Source of the DNA: Gamarada debralockiae
Taxonomy: Eukaryota; Ascomycota; Leotiomycetes; Helotiales; Hyphodiscaceae
DNA: 22,805 bases
Direction: 5' to 3'
Assembly (NCBI GenBank): GCA_002803225.1
Contig: NXFV01001941.1
Span: forward strand, 1-22,805
Position numbers and translations under genes: made by a program. Below are positions 1 to 9,492 of the stretch, piece by piece (positions within the stretch are counted from its first letter, which is position 1; every line of letters begins with the position of its first letter). The notes under the pieces are model-generated. The model was not told where the DNA came from. It saw only the letters and a list, made by a program, of their open reading frames with translations, and ran no database searches.

Positions 1-238
1 TACTGTAGTAGGGCAACATACGAGAATAAGCTGTGACGGGTTACACCCCGATGTTATGCTTGGCGCTAAAGCGCCTGCGCTGTCATGTGTACAGGCGCAC
101 AGTTCGTGCCACTGCCGCTGCCACTGCCACTAGCGGCCGCGACACTTAATTTCTAAGAAGCAGATTCTTCTCTTTTCTTCTTTAGCTAATTCTTGTAATA
201 CAAACGAACTTTTGCACTGCACACTTTGCATTCGCCTC

Positions 239-318
239 GTGACACGTTGAACTAGTGACACGTTGAACTAGTGACACGTTGAACTAGTGACACGTTGAAC
301 TAGTGACACGTTGAACTA
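239..318. repeat. 16-bp tandem repeat, five perfect copies
   Basis: Five identical head-to-tail copies of GTGACACGTTGAACTA begin at 239, 255, 271, 287 and 303, followed by two further bases (GT) of a sixth copy. Each unit junction creates the palindrome ACTAGT. No gene overlaps it convincingly. Perfect identity suggests recent expansion, so copy number may vary between strains. Confidence 0.97.
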
Positions 319-815
319 GTGCTTTTAGAAAATACTGTAAAAAAACGCCTCTTAAACGTATTGCGTAAGCATAGATGTCTGTAACTGTCTCGTACAAAAC
401 AATCGCCACAAGATACAAGGGTTGTTACATAGTGCCCCAATAGAAGGCTATACTGAAGTAGCTTATGCCACACATGACCACTTTCTGTGACAGCCGGCAC
501 TCAAGCAATTCGTATCAAGCAATGTCTTCTATGACTTAGAATTATCGACAAGGAGAAAAGCAACTATCAATACAATGACAGAGTTTTACACGCATGCGCA
601 CAGACCACGCTAGTTAGCCAGCGTATGACAGTCATACGAACCAGAACTGTCACACTTCCTCATTTGACTATGCCTCTGCGGCAGCTCATTTGATGGCATC
701 ATATGCATATAGTAAAAACGAAGGCCTAAAGAGTTAGTTTATGACTTAAACTATAGTAGCTTCGAAGCAAATTAAACAGACCTTGTCTTTTTAAGCCAGC
801 ATTTATCTTCACTAA
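319..815. other. non-coding stretch, nothing recognised
   Basis: There is no supported gene here. The minus-strand continuation of the hydrolase pseudogene becomes unreadable below about position 816, and I see no further motif of that family. Confidence 0.5.
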
Positions 816-1273
816 TCAATAGAGGCCAAAAGGATCCAGAATACTAGGACTGCAACTGCTACCACGAGTATCAACTCTCACAAGAGCATATCTGTATTCT
901 ATGACCTAGACTTGCGTTATAATTTGAGATCGACAGGGGAACAGGCATTCTGCATTACCTAGATGATGGGATCAGAAGTCTCAAAGCATGTACCTAGACC
1001 TAGGGGGCTTATTGCTTTGGCCATGTTGGCATACATATCAGAATGGGGTTTGCTAAATTCTGAGAAATGGACAACTTTCCAATAGGGGTCTAGAGTAAGG
1101 AGCGTAGGGAACTTAACTATCTCATGGCCCTCTATGATAGACAAGTACACATTTGCACAAAGGACTGATCTATTGCGCGTGGGGATATAGACATCTTTAA
1201 TGCGTTTATAGCCATCTCGGAGAGTGGCCTTGATCTGGCAGCGAACCACAGTTGTTGAAGAACTCATTTTCAC
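816..1273 (-). pseudogene. CocE/NonD-type alpha/beta hydrolase (peptidase S15 family), truncated
   Basis: This is the N-terminal part of a fungal CocE/NonD-type serine hydrolase, a family that cleaves esters or peptides. The first exon (1273 down to 959) encodes 104 residues with family-like stretches, including DGYKRIKDVYIPTR, LLTLDPYWKVVHFSEFSK and FETSDPII. Its TAG (961-959) stands where the family usually has Trp, so TGG to TAG is likely. Directly after it is a plausible 53-nt intron (958-906, GTAATG...CTAG, phase 0). The next exon resumes in frame with YALVRVDTRGS and LDPFGLY, which matches the family segment before the catalytic core, then stops at TGA (818-816). The nucleophile elbow and everything after it are absent, so the copy is dead. 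The Gly usually found before YA is Arg here (GGA to AGA), another G-to-A change. The assignment rests on recalled family motifs. Confidence 0.75.
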
Positions 1274-2220
1274 GCACTATCAATCAATGTAGGAACAAAA
1301 TGGTTGACAGCCTGTTGATGAAGCGAATTCACACATCCAAGTACCTTTAAGCTCGATGATGGAGGGGAGACCGCAACGAGATGTTTATTTCGCCGGAACC
1401 GCTTTTGGGACTTGGATTGTGGGGTGCGGCCGTAACCGGATCGCTCCGCAAAGTGCTGAAACAGTGGGGGATTGCGAGGGAGGCGATTAGTGCCAGCTGA
1501 CCCGCAATCAATCTTGGCAAGTGGAAACTTGCAAGTTCAGTTGGCGAGAGATGCGCCGGAAAACCCGCGGCGTTGTCTTGAAGACCTGGCCCGCATCCAT
1601 CCCCAAAAAGTAAATTAGTGTCTCACCTTCTCGCTAAGCTCCCAGGTGCATACAGCGCTAGATAGCGTTGGCCATCATCCCCGCACTTCGGCTCCCACGG
1701 TGATGGCCTGCCGGTGCTTTGTCAACGCTTTGACATAGAAACCCAGCTAGCAACAATGGTACCTGGACTGGGGGACTGAAGCTACCGAGATGGACAGCCA
1801 ATAAGATATGCAAACAAAACTATTAAAGTTGGTTGTCATTTCCAACGGGTAGTCTGGGGCAATGCTGGGGCGGAGTGATCACCGACTCGAATAGAATGAT
1901 GATAAATACTAATAAATGCTGATTCAGGTGGGTGACTTCGGAAGAACCCGAACGCGTCGTAATCCGAAGCTTTCCTTGGTCAGAAATACTTCCAATCACA
2001 TCTAGCAGTGACACCTAACAGAGTTGATTCTCTTTGGCAGCGCATCTCGGAACGGCGGGCAACCGCCATCTTTGTTCAATGTCGTTTAGTTTGTCACACG
2101 CGGCGTTGAACTTAACATACAGGATGATGATGAGGCAATGACGGCAATTATAGCGGTAAAAGGGGAGTCCGGGTTCGTCCCACTTTAACAATACCGCAAT
2201 GCTTGAATACATAATAAATA
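1274..2220. other. intergenic region between divergent genes
   Basis: This lies between the minus-strand hydrolase relic and the plus-strand FAD oxidoreductase and probably held both promoters. About 1350-1800 is GC-richer than its surroundings. A small palindrome ACTTGCAAGT lies at 1527-1536, inside a longer inverted repeat (GCAAGT-GGAA-ACTTGC, 1517-1532). Short minus-strand open frames at 1823-2236 have no recognisable content and I do not call them genes. Confidence 0.5.
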
Positions 2221-2338
2221 TATCGATCAGTAGCACCTCATAGCTCTACAACGATTACTCAGTATCAATCAGCATCATTGTCAATCCTTCTGCGCCACTC
2301 AACAACCTTTCTAGTCAAAGCTATCACTAACCGCGAAG
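2221..2338 (+). promoter_or_regulatory. 5' leader of FAD oxidoreductase gene
   Basis: This is a CT- and CA-rich leader without any ATG, ending in a favourable start context (CCGCGAAG before ATG). It resembles a typical ascomycete 5' untranslated region and supports 2339 as the start. Confidence 0.4.
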
Positions 2339-3969
2339 ATGTCCTCCGACTTTTCTAAGCTTGGAGCGTATACAACGTCGACGGACGAGAACTGGGATAT
2401 CGTTACCATCGGTGCCGGTCACAATTCCCTCATTGCTTCTGCTTATCTTGCAATGGCGGGGAAGAAGGTTTTAGTCCTTGAACGTAACCTCTACCCTGGT
2501 GGTGGAGTTGCCTCTATGGAAATGTCTGAACCAGGCTTCCACAGCGAACGACATGCCGCTATACATCATCTCATTCTAGCGAACCCCTCATGATCAATGA
2601 TGAACTTGGCCTCAAATCCCGCTTCGGGCTGAGGTATCTCCAGCTGGATGTCCCGTATGGTGTAGTGTTTGAGAGCGGCTGTGTGGTCCTCTATCAAGAC
2701 CGTCGTCGTACCATGGAAGGTATAGCAAAGTTTTCGAAAGAAGATGCAGAAGCGTACAATCGATTCATGGATATTGCGATACAAGTCACTGAACTTCTCA
2801 TCCCATCAATGTTCGAGCCGCCCCGGGATATGTCAGAAGATATTGCGAAGAGCCCACTCGCATACATCATTGCTGAGGCGAGCCAGAAAAGTTCATACGA
2901 CCTTATTCGAAGTTGGTTCAAGCATGATTTAGTTCAGCTTGCCCTCGTTCGTCTGGTATCAGAAACTCAACTTGCGCATCCCCGTAGGAGCGAGACCGGC
3001 CTGATGTGCTACACATTACCTGGAATGCTTGAAAAGTACGGTATGGCAATTCCTCAGGGTGGTGGTGCGGCATTCACAGAATCGGTCATTCGCTGCATCA
3101 GGGCATATGGCGGTGACGTTCGTTTGAACACCGAGGTGACGAAGGTTGTCGTGGAACATGGCAGAGCAACAGCCGTTCTGACTCGATCGGGAGAAATCAA
3201 GGCAAATGAAGCCATCATTGGCTCTATCCACCCCCATTTGCTGCCACGATTCGTCGATACTCTGGACCCAAAAATTGCAGAAAATGCGAGGAACACAAAG
3301 CATTCGGATTACACGGGCTTTGTAATTCACGCTGCGTTAAAGGAGCCTCTGAAGTTCAAGGCGGGATTGATGGCAGACTCAACAGTCATGAACACCATTT
3401 GCGCACCCAACATGACTAAGCTTCTTGAGAATTACGACTATTTAGAACAAGGAATTCTCCCAAAACATGCACATTTTGGCGCTTCGTGCACGAGCCAAGT
3501 TGACAAGTCTCGCGCGCCGGCTGGTAAAGCAACACTCCATCTTTTCTGCATGACGAGATACAGAATCCTCGAAGGACAGCAAAAGTGGGATGAGATAAAG
3601 GACAGCTACACTCGAGAGATATTTCGTCAACTACAACCGTACACTTTGAACCTCACACCGGACCTTATTACATCATACCATGTGGTTACTCCACTAGACC
3701 ACGAGAGGGACAGCCCGAGTTTCCAAGCAGGTGATATTTGTGGCCTTGCTCATTTCCATGGTCAAATGGGTCTGGGGCGTCCTACCCCTGAGCTGGCTCA
3801 ATATCGCGTACCTGGAGCGAAAGGCTTGTATCTTGCCGGGCCATTCATGCACCCTGGTGGAGGAGTATGGGGCGGTGGCCGTCCAGTAGCGAGGAGAGTC
3901 TTGGAGGACCTGGGCATGGACTTTGATGCGTTATTTGTCAATGGAAGGGTAGAATTAGCTAGGATGTGA
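2339..3969 (+). CDS. phytoene-desaturase-like FAD-dependent oxidoreductase, one-base frameshift
   Basis: This is a flavoprotein oxidoreductase of the phytoene dehydrogenase/CrtO/PYROXD2-like superfamily; the substrate cannot be told. The first segment (2339-2593) holds the N-terminal FAD-binding fold: IVTIGAGHNSLIASAYLAMA with GAGHNS at residues 25-30 and the acidic end LVLERN (Glu48). The second segment (to 3969, 459 residues) holds the rest, ending in the C-terminal FAD motif AGPFMHPGGGVWGGG. The frame changes by one base in the C run at 2584-2587. One more C would restore Asn-Pro-Leu-Met-Ile-Asn-Asp-Glu and give about 543 residues, normal for the family. No GT-AG intron can explain the shift. 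There are no other stops or breaks, so it is either a very young pseudogene or a homopolymer sequencing error. No further introns are needed. Confidence 0.85.
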
Positions 3970-4402
3970 ATTTCAGCCTGGACAATCTGTTGGATGTTAG
4001 CGCGTGATGCTGATCTCTATTTTGCTTACAATCTCTGCTTCAGTCTAGTTTTACTATTACAGTCGCTCTTTACCTTAGTTTTGAATGAGACAGATTTTGC
4101 TGCCCTTAGTTTTTGCTCTAGTAATTCTCTGCGGTTATATAGCCCTTATTTTCAAAGGTATTTAATATAATTATTTCTCTAAGTATAATAAGTAAAGTAT
4201 TTAAACTAAGCTAAACAATATATCTATTTAAGGATTTAAGTAGATATTAAATACAATTTTATAAGTAGTTTTCTCATAATATTTATTATTTCTTATATTT
4301 AAGCCTATAACTAGACTATTAAATAACTCGTTAGACGCGCAGCGTAATAACAAGTTATTAAGCATAACTGTTTTGTTAAAAGCACTTAGTGTTTGATTTC
4401 TT
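3970..4402. other. AT-rich intergenic stretch
   Basis: This includes the 3' end of the oxidoreductase gene. About 4130-4380 is strongly AT-rich with many TA and TTA steps and no open frame of note, consistent with heavily mutated repeat DNA. No transposon ends were recognised. Confidence 0.5.
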
Positions 4403-5750
4403 CTATTTCTGTCGTAACATAAAGCCCGAAAAAAAAAGAGCTGTTATATCGTCGATATTTTTCAAGATCTCTAATCTAACTAACGTGCTGGTCAAGTCAA
4501 ATGATAACTGTGCAGCTAGTCCGGTTGTCAATTCCGTAGTTCTTGTATGCGTGTCCATGACTTTCATGGTGTGAGATATTGTCCACAAACACTTTCCAAT
4601 AGTCTTAGCTGCTATCTCCAGAGAAAAGATGGGAAACTTCAGGGAGAGATAACAGTTCAATACTAGAGTATGGCGCTGAATGAACAGATATAACCTCGAA
4701 CACTAAATTGACTTTCTCTCTGCCGAGGTATAACGCTGAAGAAAGGAGTCTGCAGAGACCAGGGCCTGCCTAGCCTGCGAAGCGAGCGAATTGCTGCGGA
4801 TACCGAAGATCACTAGCGAAGATTACAATTCTCCAACACTCATTGCTTAGAAGCAGTTCTTAAAAGTGCTAGGGTTGGGCATCCGATTAGTTCAAGACCT
4901 TGAAACTAGGCACCCGCATCTTAATCCAAATTCCTGTCGCAAGGTTCTGCTTGCTTAGCACATGCTCATGGGCCTTAAGAGGCAGCCATCTCAGATGAGT
5001 TTGAGTTTTGTGCTTCGAACGCCTTGGCAACAATTATGCTACCATCGTAGTTGACAGCGGCGCTGTTAGCAAACAAGTTACTTTTTTGAAACTTGCTTAA
5101 AGTCCTTCAGATCAATGCTCTCTTTGTCCATGATATCTTTCGATAGTCGGCCTAAGAAAGGGTTAAGAATTTGTCATCGAAAGCCATTAGTTTTTGAGCA
5201 ATCTTTCGTCTTTTAGTCGCATACGTCTTTAGCAGTGAGAGATCTGAGCAATGCTTAATTACAGAAGCAAGTTTCTATTCCAAGTTGTAGGCTAGGGATT
5301 GCTGGGTTAGCAGGCTCTTTATGGTTTCCCAAGGTCATCTATGTTACTCACTATCGTGCATGCTAATGTTTATTCCCTGTCTGGCTTTGGGCTATGTGTG
5401 TGAATGGCATCGTCAGCTAGCAATATTCTGTTATGGCTTGAAAACTTAGAATTCACTCTTTGACCAATTTCATAGGCAGTCTGCCAATGATAGCGTGCAT
5501 AGGCCAATTTATGCAACGCTAGAATCTTCTGTGTAGCTTTCGACAGAACCGCTAGAGATATGCTAGGGCGTCCAACCTATGCCACAGTTAGTTCTGATCT
5601 CAATGGAAATGTCTTAGGCCGCTTGGTATACAAATTTACTAGTCTCGTCTGCTTCTGTGATTTGGATGTACAATTTAGGTTTAGGAGTTAACAATGTTAT
5701 TGATTTTGGCTAATAATTACCGTACATCTTGAAGTAGCAGTTCCTGATTT
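4403..5750 (-). pseudogene. phenol 2-monooxygenase-like FAD hydroxylase, decayed, RIP-like
   Basis: This is a relic of an aromatic-ring FAD monooxygenase (PheA/TfdB, phenol 2-monooxygenase family). Pieces read on the minus strand, with frame changes, in the right family order. First is KLYIQITEADETSKF (about 5660-5690). Next are QKILALHKLAYARYHWQTAY and IGQRVNSKFSSHNR. Then comes the second FAD motif, LLADDAIHTHSPKARQGINI (about 5360-5430), normally GDA.HTHSPK.GQGMN. Then LLKTYATKRRKIAQKLMAFD, RLSKDIMDKESIDLKDF and LFANSAAVNYDGSIIVAK. Last is the C-terminal thioredoxin-like domain: GIWIKMRVPSFKVLN, YWKVFVDNISHHESHGHAYK and FFSGFM. Many stops replace Trp, Gln or Arg codons (VLN-stop, QP-stop, HF-stop, VS-stop). 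The N-terminal GxGxxG half is not found upstream, so the copy is also truncated. Confidence 0.85.
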
Positions 5751-5756
5751 CAGAAT

Positions 5757-6480
5757 GCAGCATCACCACACGAACATCAGGCGCTTCCATCTCAATTTGC
5801 CAGCTCCCTCCTCGAACTGACGGCAACGACCAGGTCCCAGGTCCCAATACAGGGCTACCCCAAGCTACGTTACGTGCTTGCAAGGCAATCGAGTGACTGG
5901 AGGACAGTCCGATATCCAGCTGGAACGATCATCCAACACCTTCCATCTCCCGCCGTGAAGAACCACAGCAGCAGACGTCGACGACTTACTATCCTGCGTC
6001 TCGGTAGCTACCTGGCCAGAGACCTTCCCATGACCCACGTCTCATTCAATGGGGTCGGTGTGGTGTTCGGTTCAAACGCATCATCCCCGGTACCCTCTGC
6101 CGACAGAGGTGCTCCCTTGTACGGTGAGACCTCCCCGTGATTAGTTGGTGTAAGTCTCCGAAGAGAGTCCACCCTACACTGTTTCCCCGCGTGTACTTCC
6201 GGATTCAGACATACCGAGAACCGGCCACGCTGATCCGTCGGTTACTGTAACTCACAGCTTAGAGTTCTTCGACTTCCCCTTGTCGTGTTGACCTAACCTA
6301 CAGAGACCTGAAGAGCCAGTGCAACGTCTCACAGTCAACTGACGAGATGCTACGAGCTGGGAAATCGACGACAGCCAGATACTGCGACAGACATTTGACT
6401 GACGGAAACCAAGGTAACGCCATAATTCAGGACGATACACTCACTACTGCCAAATAGAAAGCATGCCAGTAGTTTAAAAA
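5757..6480. other. GC-richer island of unknown origin
   Basis: Homology to the monooxygenase relic stops at about 5750 and base composition changes to a more balanced, GC-richer sequence without obvious RIP-like decay. An 88-codon plus-strand open frame (5874-6140) begins at GTG, not ATG, and resembles no family I know. A palindrome GTTAC-T-GTAAC lies at 6241-6251. The abrupt change suggests an insertion or rearrangement that removed the 5' half of the monooxygenase gene. I cannot name its source. Confidence 0.35.
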
Positions 6481-7829
6481 CACTAACCATCAAGCTAATA
6501 GTTAGAGTTAGGACATGCTTAGGTCCTTGGGTGGGTTTCAGTGATGTAATGCTGGCTTGGTGCGTGGGCAGAAGGAGCACGGCGTTTTTTGTTAGGATCA
6601 GTGACAGCACAAATCTTGAGGCTGGATATATTTCAAGGGAAAGCTCTTGCGAGAAGAAAGTGGCGAGGTATTCTCAATTAAATGAAGAGCAGGTCGGGGT
6701 GATTTTGTCTCAAAACAGTATGGTCTAAGACTCCTTCAGCGAGGAGGTTGTGGTCTATACCTTTTGGAGCTAAAAACCTTTTAAGGACAGATGGCCGATT
6801 GGCGTCCATCGAGTTCGTATTACGTCGGTATGATGATATCGATGGGTTTTTAAATACTAATCAATATCACACACAGTATAATGTTTTTAAGGTCAAGTCG
6901 ACGCTAACTATAATTTAACTCGTAAGGGCGCTAATAATAGTCGGGCCAAGTACTCTACCACGGGGTACCGAGAGCCACTTCAAAATATCCACAAGAAGCA
7001 CGTGGGTCGAAGATACTTCGTACCAGTCTCTGCTGTCATTCCCTATTCTTAGAGAAGGCATGCGAAGATCCCCCAGTTATAGTATTGCTCAAGAACGAGA
7101 ACTAGAAAGCAGCTTTGGTAGAAATTCTGACTCTGACATGTGTTGTTTTCGGCAGAAACTTATAACCCATCGAGCTGATGCTTTAACCAGGCCATTTGTG
7201 TTGGAATTTCAGGCCTGAGGCAGCAACATGTGATTATAGTGATGTAACTTGAAGTTGCAGTTGCTATTTTACAGTGCTACGTAGCCTATATTTATAATGC
7301 TTCTGGCCCTGATTATCTTGGGCCACATGCTATAGTTCAGCTCGGGGTCCCAAAGAGCTGAATCAACAGGTCTTGCCACGCTGAAATATAAGCTGTTACT
7401 CAGCTCATAGTACAACTGAGGCTACAGGGGTTCACTTTTCGGCCTTAGGCACCAAGGAATGCAACAAAGAGCCACGTAACATATGAAACTTCAACTGTAC
7501 AACTATTTCACGTCTTCTCTACGCTAAATATCGTTAGACCCTAAGAATTATTACCATTTTGTCTCTACATTATAAATAGGAGGTTAAGTAATCTAAGGCG
7601 TTGCATTTCGCTCCTGTTGCATTACGCTTGCGCCAACTGTTATTCGGTAGCACTGGAGTTCTCTTACCGAGTCTTCCGGCGTCAGACATCTCGACGTCTA
7701 AGAGTCTCTTTACAATACATTACATGCCATAATTGAGGTATATTCCTCTGTGTCTTTGCATTCATTCTATTCTCATCCTATAATAACCAGGAGACACCAG
7801 CCGCCTATTGTTGATCACATGAATCCGAG
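6481..7829. other. unassigned stretch and promoter of membrane-protein gene
   Basis: No gene can be supported. I searched both strands for the missing N-terminal half of the monooxygenase and did not find it. Small open frames at 6350-6610 (minus) and 6531-6728 (plus) overlap each other and carry no recognisable motif. The last 250 bases before 7830 are probably the promoter and leader of the membrane-protein gene. Confidence 0.4.
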
Positions 7830-7899
7830 ATGGTGGTCGAGCTTCCATATAGCCTTCACGATCGCTACCCTGCAATTGCAATCGCCTGGACAATCATAA
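7819..7899 (+). promoter_or_regulatory. upstream ORF overlapping the membrane-protein start
   Basis: An ATG at 7819, 11 bases before the assigned start, opens a 26-codon frame that ends at a TAA within the first exon. A scanning ribosome would meet it first, so it could reduce translation of the main frame. It matters only if the transcript starts upstream of 7819, which cannot be seen here. Confidence 0.3.
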
Positions 7900-8805
7900 T
7901 CATACCCCCGATCGTCATAAACCTAAGCCTATTTTACGGTTTTTGGTATGGCAGCCCACAAATGGATCGCGTTGCTGGTTTGTTCTTCCTCAATCTCGGT
8001 GACTTACCAATCGACCACTAACGACACCACAGTCCTGACAATCCCAACCGCAGTCCTAGGAGTCTTCACAGCCATCGCAGTAGTAGAACGCATCTGGAAA
8101 CTCATCCAGCCTTCACCAGAATTCCGCCCACTTAAATCACCACGCTATGCTCTGGACATCTTCCAATGGGGTTACTTCGCCGCCCTGATCATGATCTCCG
8201 CCCTCATAAGCTCCACGCTCGCAAGGGGCAATATTGACCACGATAGGCATGAATTACAAACTCGTCTGGTATCGATGCCAGTACCTATGCTTATGTACTT
8301 CTTAGCTACTCTCACTATGCTATCGTTGATTCTCAATGGTCTCAGAGTTAAGCTGCCTTTTCGTTTTGGTAGTTTGGATGCTGGGAATGTGGTGAGACCC
8401 GCAGTTTACTATATTGTCGAAGATGTTGTGGCAGTGGATGGAAATGGTGGCATAGAGTATCGGGAAGCGTTTACTGCGCGATATGAGAGTAGTCCAATAT
8501 TTCAAAAGATGATCTGGACGCTGAGTGTGGTGTGGATGGTGGCATTTTACATCTTTGCTGGCGTGTTCACAATCCTTGTGTTCAGATTGCCAAAGGCCGC
8601 TGTCTATGCTGTTGGATGGGCAGGTCCTTTCCCCTTGGCAGGGTTTGTGGCGGTGTGGACGATATTTTACGTCAAGTCAATTCTGAAAGAGGAGAGGGAT
8701 GTCAAGGAGGCGGATGAAAGCTGTGAGCCTATTAATGGGCAACATAGGCGAGCCCCAAGATCAAACGAAGATGAGAGGGCTCCTTTATTAGATAGCAGGG
8801 TCTAG
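7830..8805 (+). CDS. fungal six-helix membrane protein, uncharacterised
   Basis: This is a two-exon gene of 306 residues. Exon 1 is 7830-7977, the intron 7978-8032 (55 nt, GTTTGT donor, ACTAAC branch, CACAG acceptor, phase 1), and exon 2 8033-8805. Splicing joins MDRVA to VLTIPTAVLGVFTA and gives one open frame. Six hydrophobic segments are predicted at about residues 15-38, 49-69, 95-113, 131-152, 208-233 and 239-263. A hydrophilic stretch between helices 4 and 5 contains YYIVEDVVAVDGNGG and YESSPIF, which I recall as a conserved signature of an uncharacterised ascomycete family. The C-terminus is charged and cytosol-like (ERAPLLDSRV). No enzyme motif is seen and no function can be assigned. 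Reading exon 2 alone from the ATG at 7948 would lose helix 1, so the spliced model is preferred. Confidence 0.8.
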
Positions 8806-9492
8806 GAGATCGAAGCTTGTTGGATGGGGGCTCAGCACCTATGCTGAACCGGGTCTAGTTCAGGGTTTGCTTCTTTTAGCTCATATAATGAGCTACTCTC
8901 CCGATTTTATCTTACTTCTCAAGTGATCCAGATTTTCGTCAATCTATGCTGTCTTATCGCCGCAAGCTGTTCTAACTGACAAAGCCAGTGGCTTTGGTCC
9001 GATACCAGTAATATACAGTGGACCTGTTCTCGCCCCTTTTCGCTTGAAAAAGGTTCTAAGCACAGATCACATTGACCACTGTTGGCGCTGACGCCTTACG
9101 TGTGTGACATCCCATGTAGTCTATAGAACTGTATTGTACTGTACTATACCTCTGGGGCTAGAATTGAAGCCAGCGGATGGATTGAATTGCAAACCACAGC
9201 CAAAATAATCGTCAGAATCGAGCCAAAATTTGGTCCAAACCAAGCACGAGCCAAAAGTGTGCGCTGCTGCGCCTTTACCTGCATGTCAATGAACAGCGCG
9301 AGTGTTGAAACCCTGTCCGAACACCAAAAATTTGGGATTTTTTCAAAGTGCTTAGAAAATTCTAAAATTTTGGTATATGATGAAAAAAAGTCTCGGGATT
9401 GCGAATATCGTATTTTTTCTTGGAGTGTAGCGGTAAAGCCTCCAAATTTCATTTTGAGTGATTGAGTGGCGTGGGCGGTGAATCCTTCTAAC
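8806..9492. other. intergenic region between membrane protein and kinase genes
   Basis: It begins with the 3' region of the membrane-protein gene, which has a 7-bp stem hairpin AGCTCAT-ATA-ATGAGCT (8878-8894). The second half, from about 9180, is the kinase promoter side and contains three A/T-core inverted motifs: CCAAAATTTGG (9223-9233), CCAAAAATTTGG (9324-9335) and CTAAAATTTTGG (9362-9373). Open frames run on both strands across 9144-9521 but show no recognisable protein. Confidence 0.5.

Noticed and set aside
32..60. LTR-like start TGTGACGGG
   Set aside because: It resembles the beginning of the solo LTR, but no matching end with target duplication was found nearby.
2584..2593. Programmed frameshift in the FAD oxidoreductase
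   Set aside because: There is no slippery heptamer or downstream structure, and such regulation is unknown in this family; an indel or sequencing error is simpler.
5874..6140. 88-codon plus-strand open frame in the GC-richer island
   Set aside because: It starts at GTG, not ATG, has no known motif and no intron signals; the region is kept only as an unidentified island.
6350..6610. 86-codon hydrophobic minus-strand frame
   Set aside because: There is no family motif; it overlaps an open frame on the other strand and does not match the missing monooxygenase N-terminus.
7948..8805. Membrane protein as a single-exon gene starting at 7948
   Set aside because: The 55-nt intron with ideal branch site joins it in phase to a helix-containing first exon at 7830, giving a better protein.
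9466..9492. Kinase start at 9466
   Set aside because: The codon there is GTG; in a eukaryotic nuclear gene the first ATG at 9493 is the better start.
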